A stretch of 64,000 bases of DNA from UBA3792 sp045114775 (GCA_045114775.1 JBGULC010000010.1:62001-126000); one strand, 5' to 3'. Positions 1 to 8,234 are shown, counted from the stretch's first letter. Translations and numbers: made by a program. Notes: generated by a model not told the origin, from the sequence alone.

Positions 1-1034
1 ACATAGATCGGGGCGCCGGTCTGCACGTCGGCCAGGCGGTGGTGGTCGATGATCGCCAGGATCTCCGCTTCGCCGAGTCCGTCGACCGATTGGCTCAGCT
101 CGTTGTGGTCGACCAGCACGACCTGCTTGCGGTTCGGCCGCAGCAGGTGAAACCGCGAAAGCGTGCCGACCACGCGGTCGTTCTCGTCCAGGATCGGATA
201 GCTGCGGAAACGCGATTTCAGCGTCTGCTCGCGCACGTCGTCCAGATAGTCGTTCAGGTGAAACGCCACGGGCTCGGTCTTCGGCAGGATGCGCTCGACC
301 GGTACGGACTGGATGATCAGCCGCGCCGCGCGGTACGCGTCGTACGGAGTCGTGACGATCACGGTCCCCTCCGCATGCTCGAGGATCGACGGGTCGATCT
401 CGGCGCCGCAGATCACGATGCACGCGGCCTTCGCCGTAAGCGCGGCCTCTAAAACCTTCGGATCGCTGCCGGTCACGACGATCATGCCGCTGCGGAAGGC
501 GTACGTCTCGCCGTTCTGCGGGACGGCGATCAATAGCTTGCCGGAGAGCGCGGTGACCGCGCTGTTGTGGTCCCAAAGCTGCCCGTCGAGGTTCGAAACA
601 AGGTTGAACAGCGGAATGTCAGATAGCTCCGGCGTTTCGGAGGATTCGAGATCGAAGTTCGCGATGTCGCCGGTGGTGACCATGCCGAGGAGCTTTTCGT
701 CCTCTCCGACGACCGGCAGGAACGTCGCCTGCCCGTCGCCCTTCAGCATCGTTTCCCACGCGCGGCGCACCGTGACCGCCGAGGATAGTACCGGCGGACG
801 GTCGAAGTTCAGGTCCTTCACCTGCGTGCAGACGTTGTAGATCCGCTCCGGCGCGGGCATGCCGAAGCGCTCCAGAATATGCGTCGTCTCGTCGCTCAGA
901 GTGCCGAGCCGCGCCGCCGTATAGCGGCGATCGCCCAGCGCGTTCATCAGCGCCGCGTACGCGATCGCGGAAACGATCGAATCGGTATCCGGGTTCTTGT
1001 GTCCGGTGACATAGATGGGATTCGCTGCGTCCAT
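1..1034 (-). CDS. ppaC: Manganese-dependent (family II) inorganic pyrophosphatase with CBS and DRTGG insert, 3' end outside window
   Basis: Hydrolyses pyrophosphate to phosphate in the cytoplasm. The first 344 residues are visible; the gene runs off the left edge. The DHH-type metal motif GHKNPDTDS sits at residues 11-19. VDHNE (about 308) and IDHHR (about 329) are the later metal ligands. Between them lies a regulatory insert: CBS half (about 70-130), a DRTGG-like stretch (about 165-250), then a second CBS half. This is the layout of adenine-nucleotide-regulated clostridial CBS pyrophosphatases. Translation starts at the ATG ending at 1034, six bases after an AAAGGGG ribosome site. The missing 3' part should hold the rest of the DHH domain and the DHHA2 domain. 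The identification is firm; the nucleotide regulation is inferred from the family. Confidence 0.95.
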   Translation of the reverse strand, partial: MDAANPIYVTGHKNPDTDSIVSAIAYAALMNALGDRRYTAARLGTLSDETTHILERFGMPAPERIYNVCTQVKDLNFDRPPVLSSAVTVRRAWETMLKGDGQATFLPVVGEDEKLLGMVTTGDIANFDLESSETPELSDIPLFNLVSNLDGQLWDHNSAVTALSGKLLIAVPQNGETYAFRSGMIVVTGSDPKVLEAALTAKAACIVICGAEIDPSILEHAEGTVIVTTPYDAYRAARLIIQSVPVERILPKTEPVAFHLNDYLDDVREQTLKSRFRSYPILDENDRVVGTLSRFHLLRPNRKQVVLVDHNELSQSVDGLGEAEILAIIDHHRLADVQTGAPIY

Positions 1035-1040
1035 ACCGTT

Positions 1041-1079
1041 CCCCTTTCAAGTACAGATAAAAATCCAGTTTTGATTATA
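1041..1079 (-). promoter_or_regulatory. Extended -10 promoter and ribosome site of ppaC
   Basis: On the minus strand TGTTATAAT (TATAAT at 1079-1074 with the TGn extension) lies about 40 bases before the ATG. AAAGGGG at 1047-1041 is the ribosome site. No good -35 hexamer is at the right distance, which fits an extended -10 promoter. Confidence 0.55.
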
Positions 1080-1112
1080 ACAGATAATCTGTCGATTTTC
1101 CACAATTCGTTC

Positions 1113-1141
1113 TTGACGTTTGATAAAAATTTACATATAAT
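1113..1141 (+). promoter_or_regulatory. Promoter of the riboswitch/cation exchanger unit
   Basis: TTGACG at 1113-1118, a 17-base spacer and a perfect TATAAT at 1136-1141. The expected start is about 1148, exactly where the riboswitch aptamer begins. Confidence 0.8.
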
Positions 1142-1146
1142 ATCCC

Positions 1147-1236
1147 CGTAAAAGGGAGTAGCCGACGCGAAAGCGTGGCCTGCGGCGTCAGCACGGAGAG
1201 GATCCCGCTGCCGGTCGGAAATGTGCGAGACTTTTA
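1147..1236 (+). ncRNA. yybP-ykoY manganese riboswitch aptamer
   Basis: The signature elements are present in order: AAAAGGGAGTAGCC at the 5' side, a small hairpin (GACGC/GCGTG), CGTCAGCAC, GCCGGTCGGAAATG and the 3' element GCGAGACTTTT. The first and last pair to form P1. This matches the yybP-ykoY class, which senses Mn2+ and precedes metal exporters. The next gene is a CaCA-family exchanger, one of the transporter families found behind this class. The match was made by eye; a covariance model (Rfam RF00080) would settle it. Confidence 0.82.
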
Positions 1237-1268
1237 TGCAGTGTTTTGTGTGCATAGAGGTCTCTTTT
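1227..1268 (+). terminator. Riboswitch expression-platform terminator
   Basis: GAGAC (1227-1231), the 3' strand of aptamer P1, can instead pair with GTCTC (1260-1264), with ATGCA/TGCAT stacking inside and TTTT following. Binding of metal would hold GAGAC in P1 and prevent termination, so this reads as an ON switch. From 1269 to 1500 the leader holds further hairpins (for example GCTGAAAAAC/GTTTTTCAGC at 1274-1297, with no T-run) and no gene. Confidence 0.65.
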
Positions 1269-1518
1269 CATTTGCTGAAAAACTGCGTTTTTCAGCAAGC
1301 TCTCTCGGCGTCTGCCTAAAACGCCATGCGTTTTCGGGCGGCAGCCGTCGCAAGGAGTAAAATCCGCCGCGCATGTCGCCGGATTTTACGGATTTGTGCT
1401 CCGCACTTTTCCGCTGCTTTCGTGCGTGCGTTTACTACGCACCTGCGATACTCGCCGGAAACCGTTTTCCGGTCTGTCGGTCTCGATCATTCTGCTCTCG
1501 TATGAAAGGAAGGTATTT

Positions 1519-2547
1519 ATGAGTTTTTCCGTTCCCGATTCGCTTTTCTGGACGATCGTTCTGTTCATCGTCGGGCTGGGTCTCATCTGCATCGCGGGCG
1601 ACAAGTTCGTCGACGCGGCGGTCGCGATCGCAAAGCGTTTGAAGATCCCCGAGATCGTCGTCGGCGCGACGATCGTTTCGCTCGGCACCACGCTGCCGGA
1701 GATCCTCGTCTCCTCCACGGCGGCGCTCGGCAGCGCGCAGTCCCCCGAGATCAGCGTGGGCAACGCGCTGGGCAGCATCATCTGCAACACGGCGCTGATT
1801 GCGGGCGTCGGACAGCTCATGCGTCCGACCAAGGAGGTCAAGTCGAAGTCGGTCGCGTGGCGCATGCTCTTCTTCGTCGCGACGGCCGCCGTGCTGTTTC
1901 TGACCGTGCTCTTCACGCCGGAACGCGATTTCATCAACAAGAACGGCGTCACGGAGCACGCCGTGGGCACGATCATCCGCGTGATCGGCATTGCGCTGAT
2001 CCTCGGCTTCGCGCTCTACGCGTTTCTTTCGATCAAGCTGAAGGACAGCGACGGCGAGGCGGAGATCGACGAGAACGAAAAGATCATGCCGATGTGGACC
2101 GCGATCGTCATTCTGACGGTCTCGGCGGCCGCGCTGTTCGTCGGCGCAAAGCTGCTCGTCGACAACGGGCAGGAGCTGGCGCTGCGCATGGGCGTTCCGG
2201 AGCGCGTCGTTGCGGTCACCATGATCGCGCTCGGCACCTCGCTGCCGGAGCTGGTCACCACCGTGACCAGCGCGATCAAAGGCCGGGCCGACGTGGGCCT
2301 CGGCAACATCATCGGCGCGAACCTCTTCAACATGCTGCTCGTCATCGGCATCCCGTCCGCGATCACCGGCGACATCGTGTTTACCGCAAAAGCGCAGTAC
2401 ATCGACCTGCCGCTGGCGGTGCTCGTCATGGTCGGCCTGATCGTGCCGATGCTGCTCCGCAAGAAGGGCTCCCGCGTGCAGGGCGCGATCCTGGTCCTCG
2501 TTTACATCGGCTACTGCGTCTACTCGTTCCTTTCGGCAGCGGTATAA
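1519..2547 (+). CDS. CaCA-superfamily cation exchanger (YrbG type), probable manganese/calcium exporter
   Basis: A 342-residue membrane protein of the Ca2+/cation antiporter superfamily, made of two inverted five-helix halves. Each half carries an alpha-repeat: GATIVSLGTTLPE (residues 49-61) and TMIALGTSLPELV (about 233-245), followed by GNALGSIICN and GNIIGANLFN. The Glu of each LPE binds the cation. A hydrophilic, acidic loop (about residues 170-190) separates the halves. GAAAGGAAGG before the ATG at 1519 fixes the start; an upstream in-frame ATG lies inside the untranslated leader. Annotated relatives are called calcium/sodium antiporters, but the manganese riboswitch upstream argues that Mn2+ efflux is the physiological job here (inference). 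Confidence 0.92.
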   Translation: MSFSVPDSLFWTIVLFIVGLGLICIAGDKFVDAAVAIAKRLKIPEIVVGATIVSLGTTLPEILVSSTAALGSAQSPEISVGNALGSIICNTALIAGVGQLMRPTKEVKSKSVAWRMLFFVATAAVLFLTVLFTPERDFINKNGVTEHAVGTIIRVIGIALILGFALYAFLSIKLKDSDGEAEIDENEKIMPMWTAIVILTVSAAALFVGAKLLVDNGQELALRMGVPERVVAVTMIALGTSLPELVTTVTSAIKGRADVGLGNIIGANLFNMLLVIGIPSAITGDIVFTAKAQYIDLPLAVLVMVGLIVPMLLRKKGSRVQGAILVLVYIGYCVYSFLSAAV

Positions 2548-2563
2548 CATCACAGTTTATGAC

Positions 2564-2591
2564 AAAAGGTCCTCCCTCGGGAGGGCCTTTT
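2564..2591 (+). terminator. Rho-independent terminator after the exchanger
   Basis: AAAAGGTCCTCCC / GGGAGGGCCTTTT with a two-base loop: a strong hairpin with A- and T-tracts on both sides, 17 bases after the stop. It could work in both directions. Confidence 0.85.
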
Positions 2592-2668
2592 ACATTGTGA
2601 ACTTTTTTCAGGAAAAACAGCCCCCGCTTTTCCGCTATACTGAAAGCGAAGAAACGGAGGGCAAACGG

Positions 2669-3469
2669 ATGGCGAAGCGAAAAACGTTCTATGTACCGGC
2701 GGCGATCTTTGAGGGCGGGCATTCCGCCTACGCCGTCGCGGTCTACGCCTACCTCTGCTTCTGCTGCGACAAAAGCGGCGTCTGCTTCCCGGGGATGGAG
2801 ACGATCGCGGAAAAGTGCGGGATCGCAAGATCGACCGCCAAAAACGCGATCACGGAGCTGGAACGTGCCGGTCTGATCCGATCGGAAGCGACGCATCAAA
2901 CGTCCCGGTCCGGCAGGATCCGGCGCGGAACAAACCGCTATCGGCTGACGGAAGCGCCGGTTTCAAACGCGAAGCCGACGCCGTGCGGCGATGCACCCCC
3001 CGCCGTGTCACGGTGCACCCCTCCGCCGTGTGACGGTGTACCCCTCCATTGTGAGGCGACGGACCCCCCACCGTGTGACAGTGGGGAAATAAATAATAAT
3101 GGTAAAGATATAATGGGCGACGTCCCGTCAGTCGGTATCAGCGCGCGCGAGGACGTGACCGGACTTGACGCAATCCTGAAGCCCCTGTATCTGGATACCT
3201 TTTACGATCAAGCCTTTGCACAGAGCGTAAAGCAGGCGATCATAACCATGTACCGGGCGACGTCCCTTTCGATCAACGGAACAAGGCTTGAAAACGAGGC
3301 GATCCGCGAGCGGCTGAAGCTGCTCACGATCGACCACATCGACTACGTGGAAAAACAGCTCAACGATCTCCCCTTTTCGGTTACGAACGGCGAACGGTAC
3401 CTGATGACGTGCATTTACAACGCGCCGATCGACTGCATGGTGAAGAACGCGCGGGACCTGAACGGATGA
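2669..3469 (+). CDS. Helix-turn-helix protein with repeat-built Pro/Cys linker
   Basis: A 266-residue cytoplasmic protein. Residues about 1-90 form a winged helix-turn-helix of the HTH_36/replication-initiator-like type (METIAEKCGIARSTAKNAI is the recognition unit, followed by a basic wing). Residues about 105-145 are a low-complexity linker rich in Pro and Cys (repeated PPPCDG-like units). The C-terminal third (about 155-266) is helical and resembles the tails of DnaD-like or plasmid-initiator-like proteins, though I cannot assign a family. Start at 2669 after ACGGAGGG; a TATACT -10 lies at 2636-2641. Such proteins are common in Clostridia as single chromosomal genes or on elements. No mobility gene is next to it. 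The function, probably DNA binding, is not proven. Confidence 0.75.
   Translation: MAKRKTFYVPAAIFEGGHSAYAVAVYAYLCFCCDKSGVCFPGMETIAEKCGIARSTAKNAITELERAGLIRSEATHQTSRSGRIRRGTNRYRLTEAPVSNAKPTPCGDAPPAVSRCTPPPCDGVPLHCEATDPPPCDSGEINNNGKDIMGDVPSVGISAREDVTGLDAILKPLYLDTFYDQAFAQSVKQAIITMYRATSLSINGTRLENEAIRERLKLLTIDHIDYVEKQLNDLPFSVTNGERYLMTCIYNAPIDCMVKNARDLNG
2978..3087 (+). repeat. Degenerate tandem repeat inside the HTH gene
   Basis: About four imperfect copies of a unit near 27 bases, with core GTGTGACGGTGTACCCCTCC and variants. They encode the Pro/Cys linker. Units differ by substitutions and small in-frame changes. Confidence 0.6.
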
Positions 3470-3489
3470 TACGGACGATCCTTCGACCG

Positions 3490-4251
3490 TCAGGGCTTCT
3501 TTTGCTGCCTGCACCACGTATTCATGACAAGGCTGACCGGCAGCAGCTTCACAAGCCGCACCTGCATGCGCACGGGGAGGCCGAGGATCGAGACGGTCTT
3601 CTTCTTTTTCAGGTCCTTCATTGCATGTGCGACGACCTCGGACGCCGTGTACCACCGGTCGAAATAGGAGATCGTATCGTCGTGCTTCGCGCGGTCGAAG
3701 AATTCGGTTTTGATCCAGCCGGGACAGACGCACAGCACATGAATCCCGCGGGGCCTAAGCTCGCGTCCGAGCGCGCGGGAGAAGCTCAGCACGTACGCCT
3801 TCGACGCCGCGTAGACCGTCATGTACGGGACCGGCTGCCAGCTTGAATTGGAACCGAGATTGATGATCGCGTCGCCGCGCTCCATGTACGGAAGCGAAGA
3901 GAGGCACATCGCCGAAAGCGCCGTGTCGTTCAGCGCGACGATCCCGAGCTGGTTTTCGACGTCGAGCGTTTCGGCTTCGCCGAACAGCCCGTAGCCCGCC
4001 GCGTTGACAAGGACCCGGATCTCCGGCTTCTCCTGCTCCAGCAGCGCCTTGTACGCGTGCAGGTTTTCCGGCGCGGAAAGATCCCACGGGAGCGCGCGCA
4101 CCGGCGTGCGGCACTCCGACCGCAGTGCTTCGAGCCGCTCGGCCCTCCTTGCGATCACCCAAAGCTCGTCAAGGTCAAACGCCTTGTCGATCGCCTTTGC
4201 GAATTCTCTGCCCATGCCGCTGGACGCGCCGGTAATGACTGCGATCTTCAT
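3490..4251 (-). CDS. Short-chain dehydrogenase/reductase (SDR)
   Basis: A 253-residue classical SDR, probably NAD(P)-dependent. Visible: the cofactor motif TGASSGMG (residues 7-14), NAAGYG (about 87-92), the catalytic Ser in LGSNSS, and YAASK with Tyr147 and Lys151. CPGWIKTEF follows. Closest in style to bacterial DltE/YdfG-like oxidoreductases that act on small alcohols or acyl chains; the substrate cannot be told. Start ATG ending at 4251 with GGAGGA eight bases upstream. It stands alone: its neighbour upstream is a repeat region, and downstream it converges with the HTH gene. Confidence 0.88.
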   Translation of the reverse strand: MKIAVITGASSGMGREFAKAIDKAFDLDELWVIARRAERLEALRSECRTPVRALPWDLSAPENLHAYKALLEQEKPEIRVLVNAAGYGLFGEAETLDVENQLGIVALNDTALSAMCLSSLPYMERGDAIINLGSNSSWQPVPYMTVYAASKAYVLSFSRALGRELRPRGIHVLCVCPGWIKTEFFDRAKHDDTISYFDRWYTASEVVAHAMKDLKKKKTVSILGLPVRMQVRLVKLLPVSLVMNTWCRQQKKP

Positions 4252-4380
4252 AACTGTCCTCCGAACGTTTCTTTTATTCAGTATAACCGATTTTCGTACA
4301 AATTTCCAGCAGATTGCAGAAAACGCATCCCGCGGCGGACGGGCATTGTGTCCGTCCCCAGGTGCCGCCAGCGCAATCTT

Positions 4381-4431
4381 GCCCTCCCTGTGTAAGGGAG
4401 GGTGGATCGCAAAGCGATACGGGAGGGTTGT
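4381..4431. repeat. Copy 1 of the intergenic hairpin repeat family
   Basis: CCCTCCCT..AGGGAGGG hairpin followed by GTGG, the variable stem ATCGC-AAA-GCGAT, then ACGGGAGGGTTGT. Same layout as the copies near 10.6, 16.1, 19.4 and 21.0 kb, but with a different stem sequence. The whole 4252-4518 gap has no other recognisable feature. Confidence 0.65.
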
Positions 4432-4518
4432 CTTACGGCGGGGCGTTGGCGCGGCGGGAAGCCGGGGTCGGCGTCCCCTGCAGCAACCGAGCGCGCATAC
4501 CCTCGCCCCGTCGACGGT

Positions 4519-4557
4519 GAAAAAAAAACGGCCCGCTGAACAACGTTCAACGGACCG
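4519..4557 (-). terminator. Terminator of the tdh-kbl operon
   Basis: Read on the minus strand, GGTCCGTTGAAC pairs with GTTCAGCGGGCC around a short loop, followed by nine T. It begins 12 bases after the kbl stop. Confidence 0.9.
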
Positions 4558-4568
4558 AAACGAAGCGA

Positions 4569-5750
4569 TTAAAGGCCCATTTCCTGCTTGACCTCGCCGA
4601 AGCACTTGACGGCGAAATCCAGGTCCTCCTTGGTGTGACCCGCGGAGATCTGCGTGCGGACGCGTGCCTTGCCCATCGGCACGACCGGATAGGAGAAGCC
4701 CGTCACATACACGCCCTTGTCGAGCATGCGGTTTGCAAACTCCTGTGCGACCTTCGCGTCGTAGAGCATGATCGGAACGATCGGATGCTCGCCGGGCAGC
4801 AGGTCGAAGCCGAGCTTTTCCATTTCCTTGCGGAAGTAGTTCGCGTTCGCGTGGACGCGGTCGCGAAGTTCGGTGGACGCCTCCAGAAGGTCGATCGTCT
4901 TGATCGTCGCGGCGCAGATCGCGGGCGCGAGGGTGTTGGAGAAGAGGTACGGACGGGAGCGCTGACGCAGGAGGTCGATGATCTCCTTTTTCGCTGCGGT
5001 ATAGCCGCCGGACGCGCCGCCGAGCGCTTTGCCGAAGGTGCCGGTGATGATGTCGACACGGCCCATCACGCCGCAGTATTCCGCGGTGCCTCTGCCGTGC
5101 TCGCCCATGAAACCGACCGCGTGCGAATCGTCGACCATAACGAGCGCGTCGTACTGCTCCGCGAGATCGCAGATGCCCCGAAGGTTTGCGATGTAGCCAT
5201 CCATCGAGAAGACGCCGTCGGTTGCGATCAGCTTGATGCGGCAGTCCTTCGCCTCTTCAAGCTTGGCCTTCAAGTCCTCCATGTCGTTGTTGTGGTAGCG
5301 CAGACGTTTCGCCTTGCAGAGACGCACGCCGTCGATGATGGACGCGTGGTTCAGTTCGTCAGAGATGACCGCGTCTTCCGGTCCGAGCAGGGTCTCAAAG
5401 AGACCGCCGTTCGCGTCGAAGCAGGACGAATACAGGATCGCGTCCTCCTGGCCCGTGAACTTCGCGATGCGGCCTTCGAGCTCCTTGTGGATGCCCTGCG
5501 TGCCGCAGATGAAGCGAACGGAGCTAAGGCCGAAGCCCCACTTGTCGTAGCTTGCCTTCGCGGCTGCGATCAGGTCCGGGTTGTCGGAAAGTCCGAGATA
5601 GTTGTTTGCGCACATGTTGACGACGCACTTTGCCTTCGTGGTGTCGATACGGCTTCTCTGCGGCGTGGTGATGATGCGCTCCTCCTTGTACGTGCCCGCC
5701 TCGCGGATCGCGTCAAGCTGTTCGCGGTAGATCGAGTATGCTTTCTTCAT
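4569..5750 (-). CDS. kbl: Glycine C-acetyltransferase (2-amino-3-ketobutyrate CoA ligase)
   Basis: A 393-residue PLP enzyme of the alpha-oxoamine synthase family, the usual length. It cleaves 2-amino-3-ketobutyrate with CoA to glycine and acetyl-CoA, the second step of threonine breakdown. Visible motifs: NMCANNYLGLS near residue 50, SSCFDANGG, DDSHAVGFMGEHGRG (PLP-ring Asp and His) and the Schiff-base Lys in GTFGKALGGASGG. It lies 14 bases after tdh on the same strand, so the two enzymes that convert threonine to glycine are made together. A good terminator follows. No oddities. Confidence 0.96.
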   Translation of the reverse strand: MKKAYSIYREQLDAIREAGTYKEERIITTPQRSRIDTTKAKCVVNMCANNYLGLSDNPDLIAAAKASYDKWGFGLSSVRFICGTQGIHKELEGRIAKFTGQEDAILYSSCFDANGGLFETLLGPEDAVISDELNHASIIDGVRLCKAKRLRYHNNDMEDLKAKLEEAKDCRIKLIATDGVFSMDGYIANLRGICDLAEQYDALVMVDDSHAVGFMGEHGRGTAEYCGVMGRVDIITGTFGKALGGASGGYTAAKKEIIDLLRQRSRPYLFSNTLAPAICAATIKTIDLLEASTELRDRVHANANYFRKEMEKLGFDLLPGEHPIVPIMLYDAKVAQEFANRMLDKGVYVTGFSYPVVPMGKARVRTQISAGHTKEDLDFAVKCFGEVKQEMGL

Positions 5751-5764
5751 TGGTTTTTCCTCCG

Positions 5765-6808
5765 TTATTTCTTCGTCCAGTCAAAGATGACCTTGCCGGA
5801 ATTGCCGGAATGCATGGCTTCGAAGCCTTTTTCAAACTCGGTGTAGTGGAAGCGGTGCGTGATGACCGGATGCAGATCGAGACCGCCCTGCACCATGTAG
5901 GACATCTGATGCCAGTTATCCATCTTACGCCCGTAAATGCCCTGCAGCGTCAGCCCCTTGCCGATGATGAGGTTCATATCGAGCGGGATCGGACCGTTGC
6001 CGAGACCCAGAAGCGAGACCTTGCCGCCGTTGCGCATGACAGAAAGCAGTTGCTTGAAAGCAGCGCCTGAGCCGGACATTTCGAGACCGACGTCGAACCC
6101 CTCGACGAGACCCTGCTGCTTCATGACTTCCTGCAGATCTTCCTTGGCAACGTTGACCGCGGCGTCTGCGCCCATCTTGCGGGCGAGATCAAGACGGTAC
6201 TCGTTCATATCGGTAATGACCACGCGGCGCGCGCCGGCATACTTGCAGATGCCGCAGGCGATAATGCCGATCGGACCTGCGCCGGTGATCAGCACGTCCT
6301 CGCCGACGAGGTTGAACATCAGCGCGGTATGCGTGGCGTTGCCGAACGCGTCGAAGAAGGCGACGACGTCCTCGTCCAGCTGCGGGTCAATAATGATGAC
6401 GTTCTTTTCCGGAATGCAGACGTATTCCGCAAACGCGCCGTCGCGATCCACGCCGACACTCTTCGTATTCTTGCACCATTGGATGTTTCCCGTGTGGCAG
6501 TTGCGGCAATGGCCGCATGTGATGTGTCCCTCACCGGATACGCGCATGCCGACGGTAAGACCGGTAACGCCCGCGCCGAGCGCGGCAATCTCGCCGACGT
6601 ATTCGTGGCCGATCACCATCGGCGGTTTCACGTGCTCTGCGGACCACGGCGTCCAGTCATAGATATGCACGTCCGTACCGCAGATCGCCGTCTTGTGAAC
6701 CTTGATCAGCACTTCTCCGGGACCGGGTTCCGGAACGGGAACCTGACGCAGTTCGAGGCCGACGCCCGCAACGGGTTTGACAATCGCATCCATCATTTTC
6801 GGTATCAT
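5765..6808 (-). CDS. tdh: L-threonine 3-dehydrogenase
   Basis: A 347-residue zinc-dependent medium-chain dehydrogenase. It oxidises threonine with NAD+ to 2-amino-3-ketobutyrate. Catalytic-zinc ligands lie in AICGTDVH and GHEYVGE; the structural-zinc loop is CGHCRNCHTGNIQWC. GAGPIGI is the nucleotide-binding turn. The start at 6808 has GGAGGAA seven bases upstream; the longer frame extends into a repeat and is not coding. A second ATG five codons in (MMDA) is possible. First gene of a two-gene operon with kbl. No regulator-binding site was recognised; the promoter must lie in or next to the repeat at 6.88-7.07 kb. Confidence 0.96.
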   Translation of the reverse strand: MIPKMMDAIVKPVAGVGLELRQVPVPEPGPGEVLIKVHKTAICGTDVHIYDWTPWSAEHVKPPMVIGHEYVGEIAALGAGVTGLTVGMRVSGEGHITCGHCRNCHTGNIQWCKNTKSVGVDRDGAFAEYVCIPEKNVIIIDPQLDEDVVAFFDAFGNATHTALMFNLVGEDVLITGAGPIGIIACGICKYAGARRVVITDMNEYRLDLARKMGADAAVNVAKEDLQEVMKQQGLVEGFDVGLEMSGSGAAFKQLLSVMRNGGKVSLLGLGNGPIPLDMNLIIGKGLTLQGIYGRKMDNWHQMSYMVQGGLDLHPVITHRFHYTEFEKGFEAMHSGNSGKVIFDWTKK

Positions 6809-6879
6809 AATAGTTCCTCCTTCGGAAATAACAATCTGTTCCGTGCGGCGCAGCCGCAATTCGTTCCACCTCATCCGCC

Positions 6880-7070
6880 TTACGGCGTACGCACTCCGCT
6901 TGCGCTTCGTTTCAGCGGAGCCGTCGCGCGCTTCCCGCGCGTCGCCATCTCTTCTCCTCAAGGGGAAGGCTTTTTGGGAGCCAAGACCTCTCAAGGAGGA
7001 AAGCTTTTGGCGTTACAGAGGCTTCTCCTTGAGGAGAAGCTCCGCCGCAGGCGGTGATGAGGTGTCCATA
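6880..7070. repeat. Intergenic repeat cluster (families A and B)
   Basis: Two inverted segments (TTCTCCTCAAGGGGAAGGC and CTTCTCCTTGAGGAGAAGCT), then the variable hairpin CCGCC-GCA-GGCGG and TGATGAGGTGTC. At the left, GCGCTTCGTTTCAGCGGAG..TCGCGCGCTTCCCGCGCG is the second family, also seen at 10.6, 16.0 and 55.2 kb. Confidence 0.6.
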
Positions 7071-7075
7071 TCATC

Positions 7076-8152
7076 TCACATACGACCGATCTCGATCGAC
7101 CAGCCGAAGGGATCCTTCATACGGCCCCACTGGATGTCGGTCAGGGTCTTGTAGGCATAGGAGCTGATCGGGCCGATCTCGCCGTTGTTGATGATCATGA
7201 CCTTGTCGCCCCATTCGAGCTTGCCGACCGGGCTGATGACCGCCGCGGTGCCGGTGCCGAAGACCTCGTTGAGCTTGCCCGCGTCGTACGCGTCGGCGAC
7301 CTCCTGGATCGCGATCCTGCGCTCGGTGACCTTATAGCCCTTGTCGCGGAGGATCTCGATCATCGACTTACGCGTGATGCCGGAAAGGATGCTGCCGTCC
7401 AGCTCGGGCGTGATGACCTCGCCGTCGATCACGAAGAAGATGTTCATCGCGCCGACCTCGCCGACGTACTTCTTTTCCACGCCGTCGAGCCACAGGACCT
7501 GCGAATAGCCTTTCTTATGCGCGATCTCCTGCGCGAGCATCGAGGACGCATAGTTGCCGCCGGTCTTTGCAAAGCCGGTGCCGCCGCGGACCGCGCGGAC
7601 GTATTCCTCCTCGACGTAGATCGGAACGGGCTTCAGGCCGCTCTCATAGTACGCGCCGGACGGGCTTAAAAGCACCATGTAGAGGTAGCTGTCCGCTTCC
7701 TTGACGCCGAGACGGGACTCGTTGCCGATGCACATCGGGCGGATGTACAGCGACGCGCCGGGATCCGCGGGGATCCAGTCCTTGTCGAGCATGACGAGCT
7801 CCTTCAGGCTCTCCACGCAGAAATCGACGTCGAGCTGCGGGATACAAAGACGCTCGTTCGAAAGATTCATGCGCTTGAAGTTCTCCTCCGGACGGAACAA
7901 AAGAACTCTGCCGTCCTCGGCGCGGTAGGCCTTCATGCCCTCGAACGTCTCCTGCGCGTAGTGCAGAACGGTGCTCGCCGGGCTGATGGAGATCGGTCCG
8001 TACGGAACGATCTTCGCGTCGTGCCAGCCCTGGCCCTTGTCCCACTGCATGATCAGCATGTGGTCGGTAAAGACGACGCCGAAGCCGAGCTTTGCGCCCT
8101 TTGCGGGCTTTTCTTTCGGATGCTCTGTTTTGATGATGGTTAAGCCTTCCAT
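7076..8152 (-). CDS. ilvE: Branched-chain amino acid aminotransferase
   Basis: A 358-residue PLP enzyme of fold type IV, the length of the larger (bacillar/eukaryal-like) BCATs. It exchanges amino groups between Leu/Ile/Val and 2-oxoglutarate. QETFEGMKAYR, the Schiff-base Lys in FAKTGGNYA and QVLWLDG..YVGEVG are class signatures. Start at the ATG ending at 8152, after GAGGGAG. It is divergent from a GntR-type regulator whose start is about 80 bases away. A CoA-transferase and a branched-chain-type 2-oxoacid oxidoreductase follow within 6 kb. The context favours amino-acid catabolism, although BCAT also works in synthesis. Confidence 0.95.
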   Translation of the reverse strand: MEGLTIIKTEHPKEKPAKGAKLGFGVVFTDHMLIMQWDKGQGWHDAKIVPYGPISISPASTVLHYAQETFEGMKAYRAEDGRVLLFRPEENFKRMNLSNERLCIPQLDVDFCVESLKELVMLDKDWIPADPGASLYIRPMCIGNESRLGVKEADSYLYMVLLSPSGAYYESGLKPVPIYVEEEYVRAVRGGTGFAKTGGNYASSMLAQEIAHKKGYSQVLWLDGVEKKYVGEVGAMNIFFVIDGEVITPELDGSILSGITRKSMIEILRDKGYKVTERRIAIQEVADAYDAGKLNEVFGTGTAAVISPVGKLEWGDKVMIINNGEIGPISSYAYKTLTDIQWGRMKDPFGWSIEIGRM

Positions 8153-8180
8153 TGTGATTCTCCCTCTTTCAGAATTTTTA

Positions 8181-8209
8181 TTGTGTTCCGCATTGGTTTG
8201 CGGTATAAT
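8181..8209 (+). promoter_or_regulatory. Promoter of the GntR regulator with palindrome in its spacer
   Basis: TTGTGT (8181-8186), 17 bases, TATAAT (8204-8209). CCGCA..TGCGG, an inverted repeat with a six-base centre (8188-8203), fills the spacer between the two hexamers and could be an operator (inference). Confidence 0.65.
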
Positions 8210-8234
8210 CCGATTACCGGAGGTGATGCTAACT

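Noticed and set aside
1274..1297. Second terminator in the riboswitch leader
   Set aside because: GCTGAAAAAC/GTTTTTCAGC is a perfect stem but no T-run follows.
2978..3087. CRISPR-like array
   Set aside because: The repeats are short, degenerate, without spacers, and lie inside a coding frame. No CRISPR array or cas gene was seen anywhere in the window.
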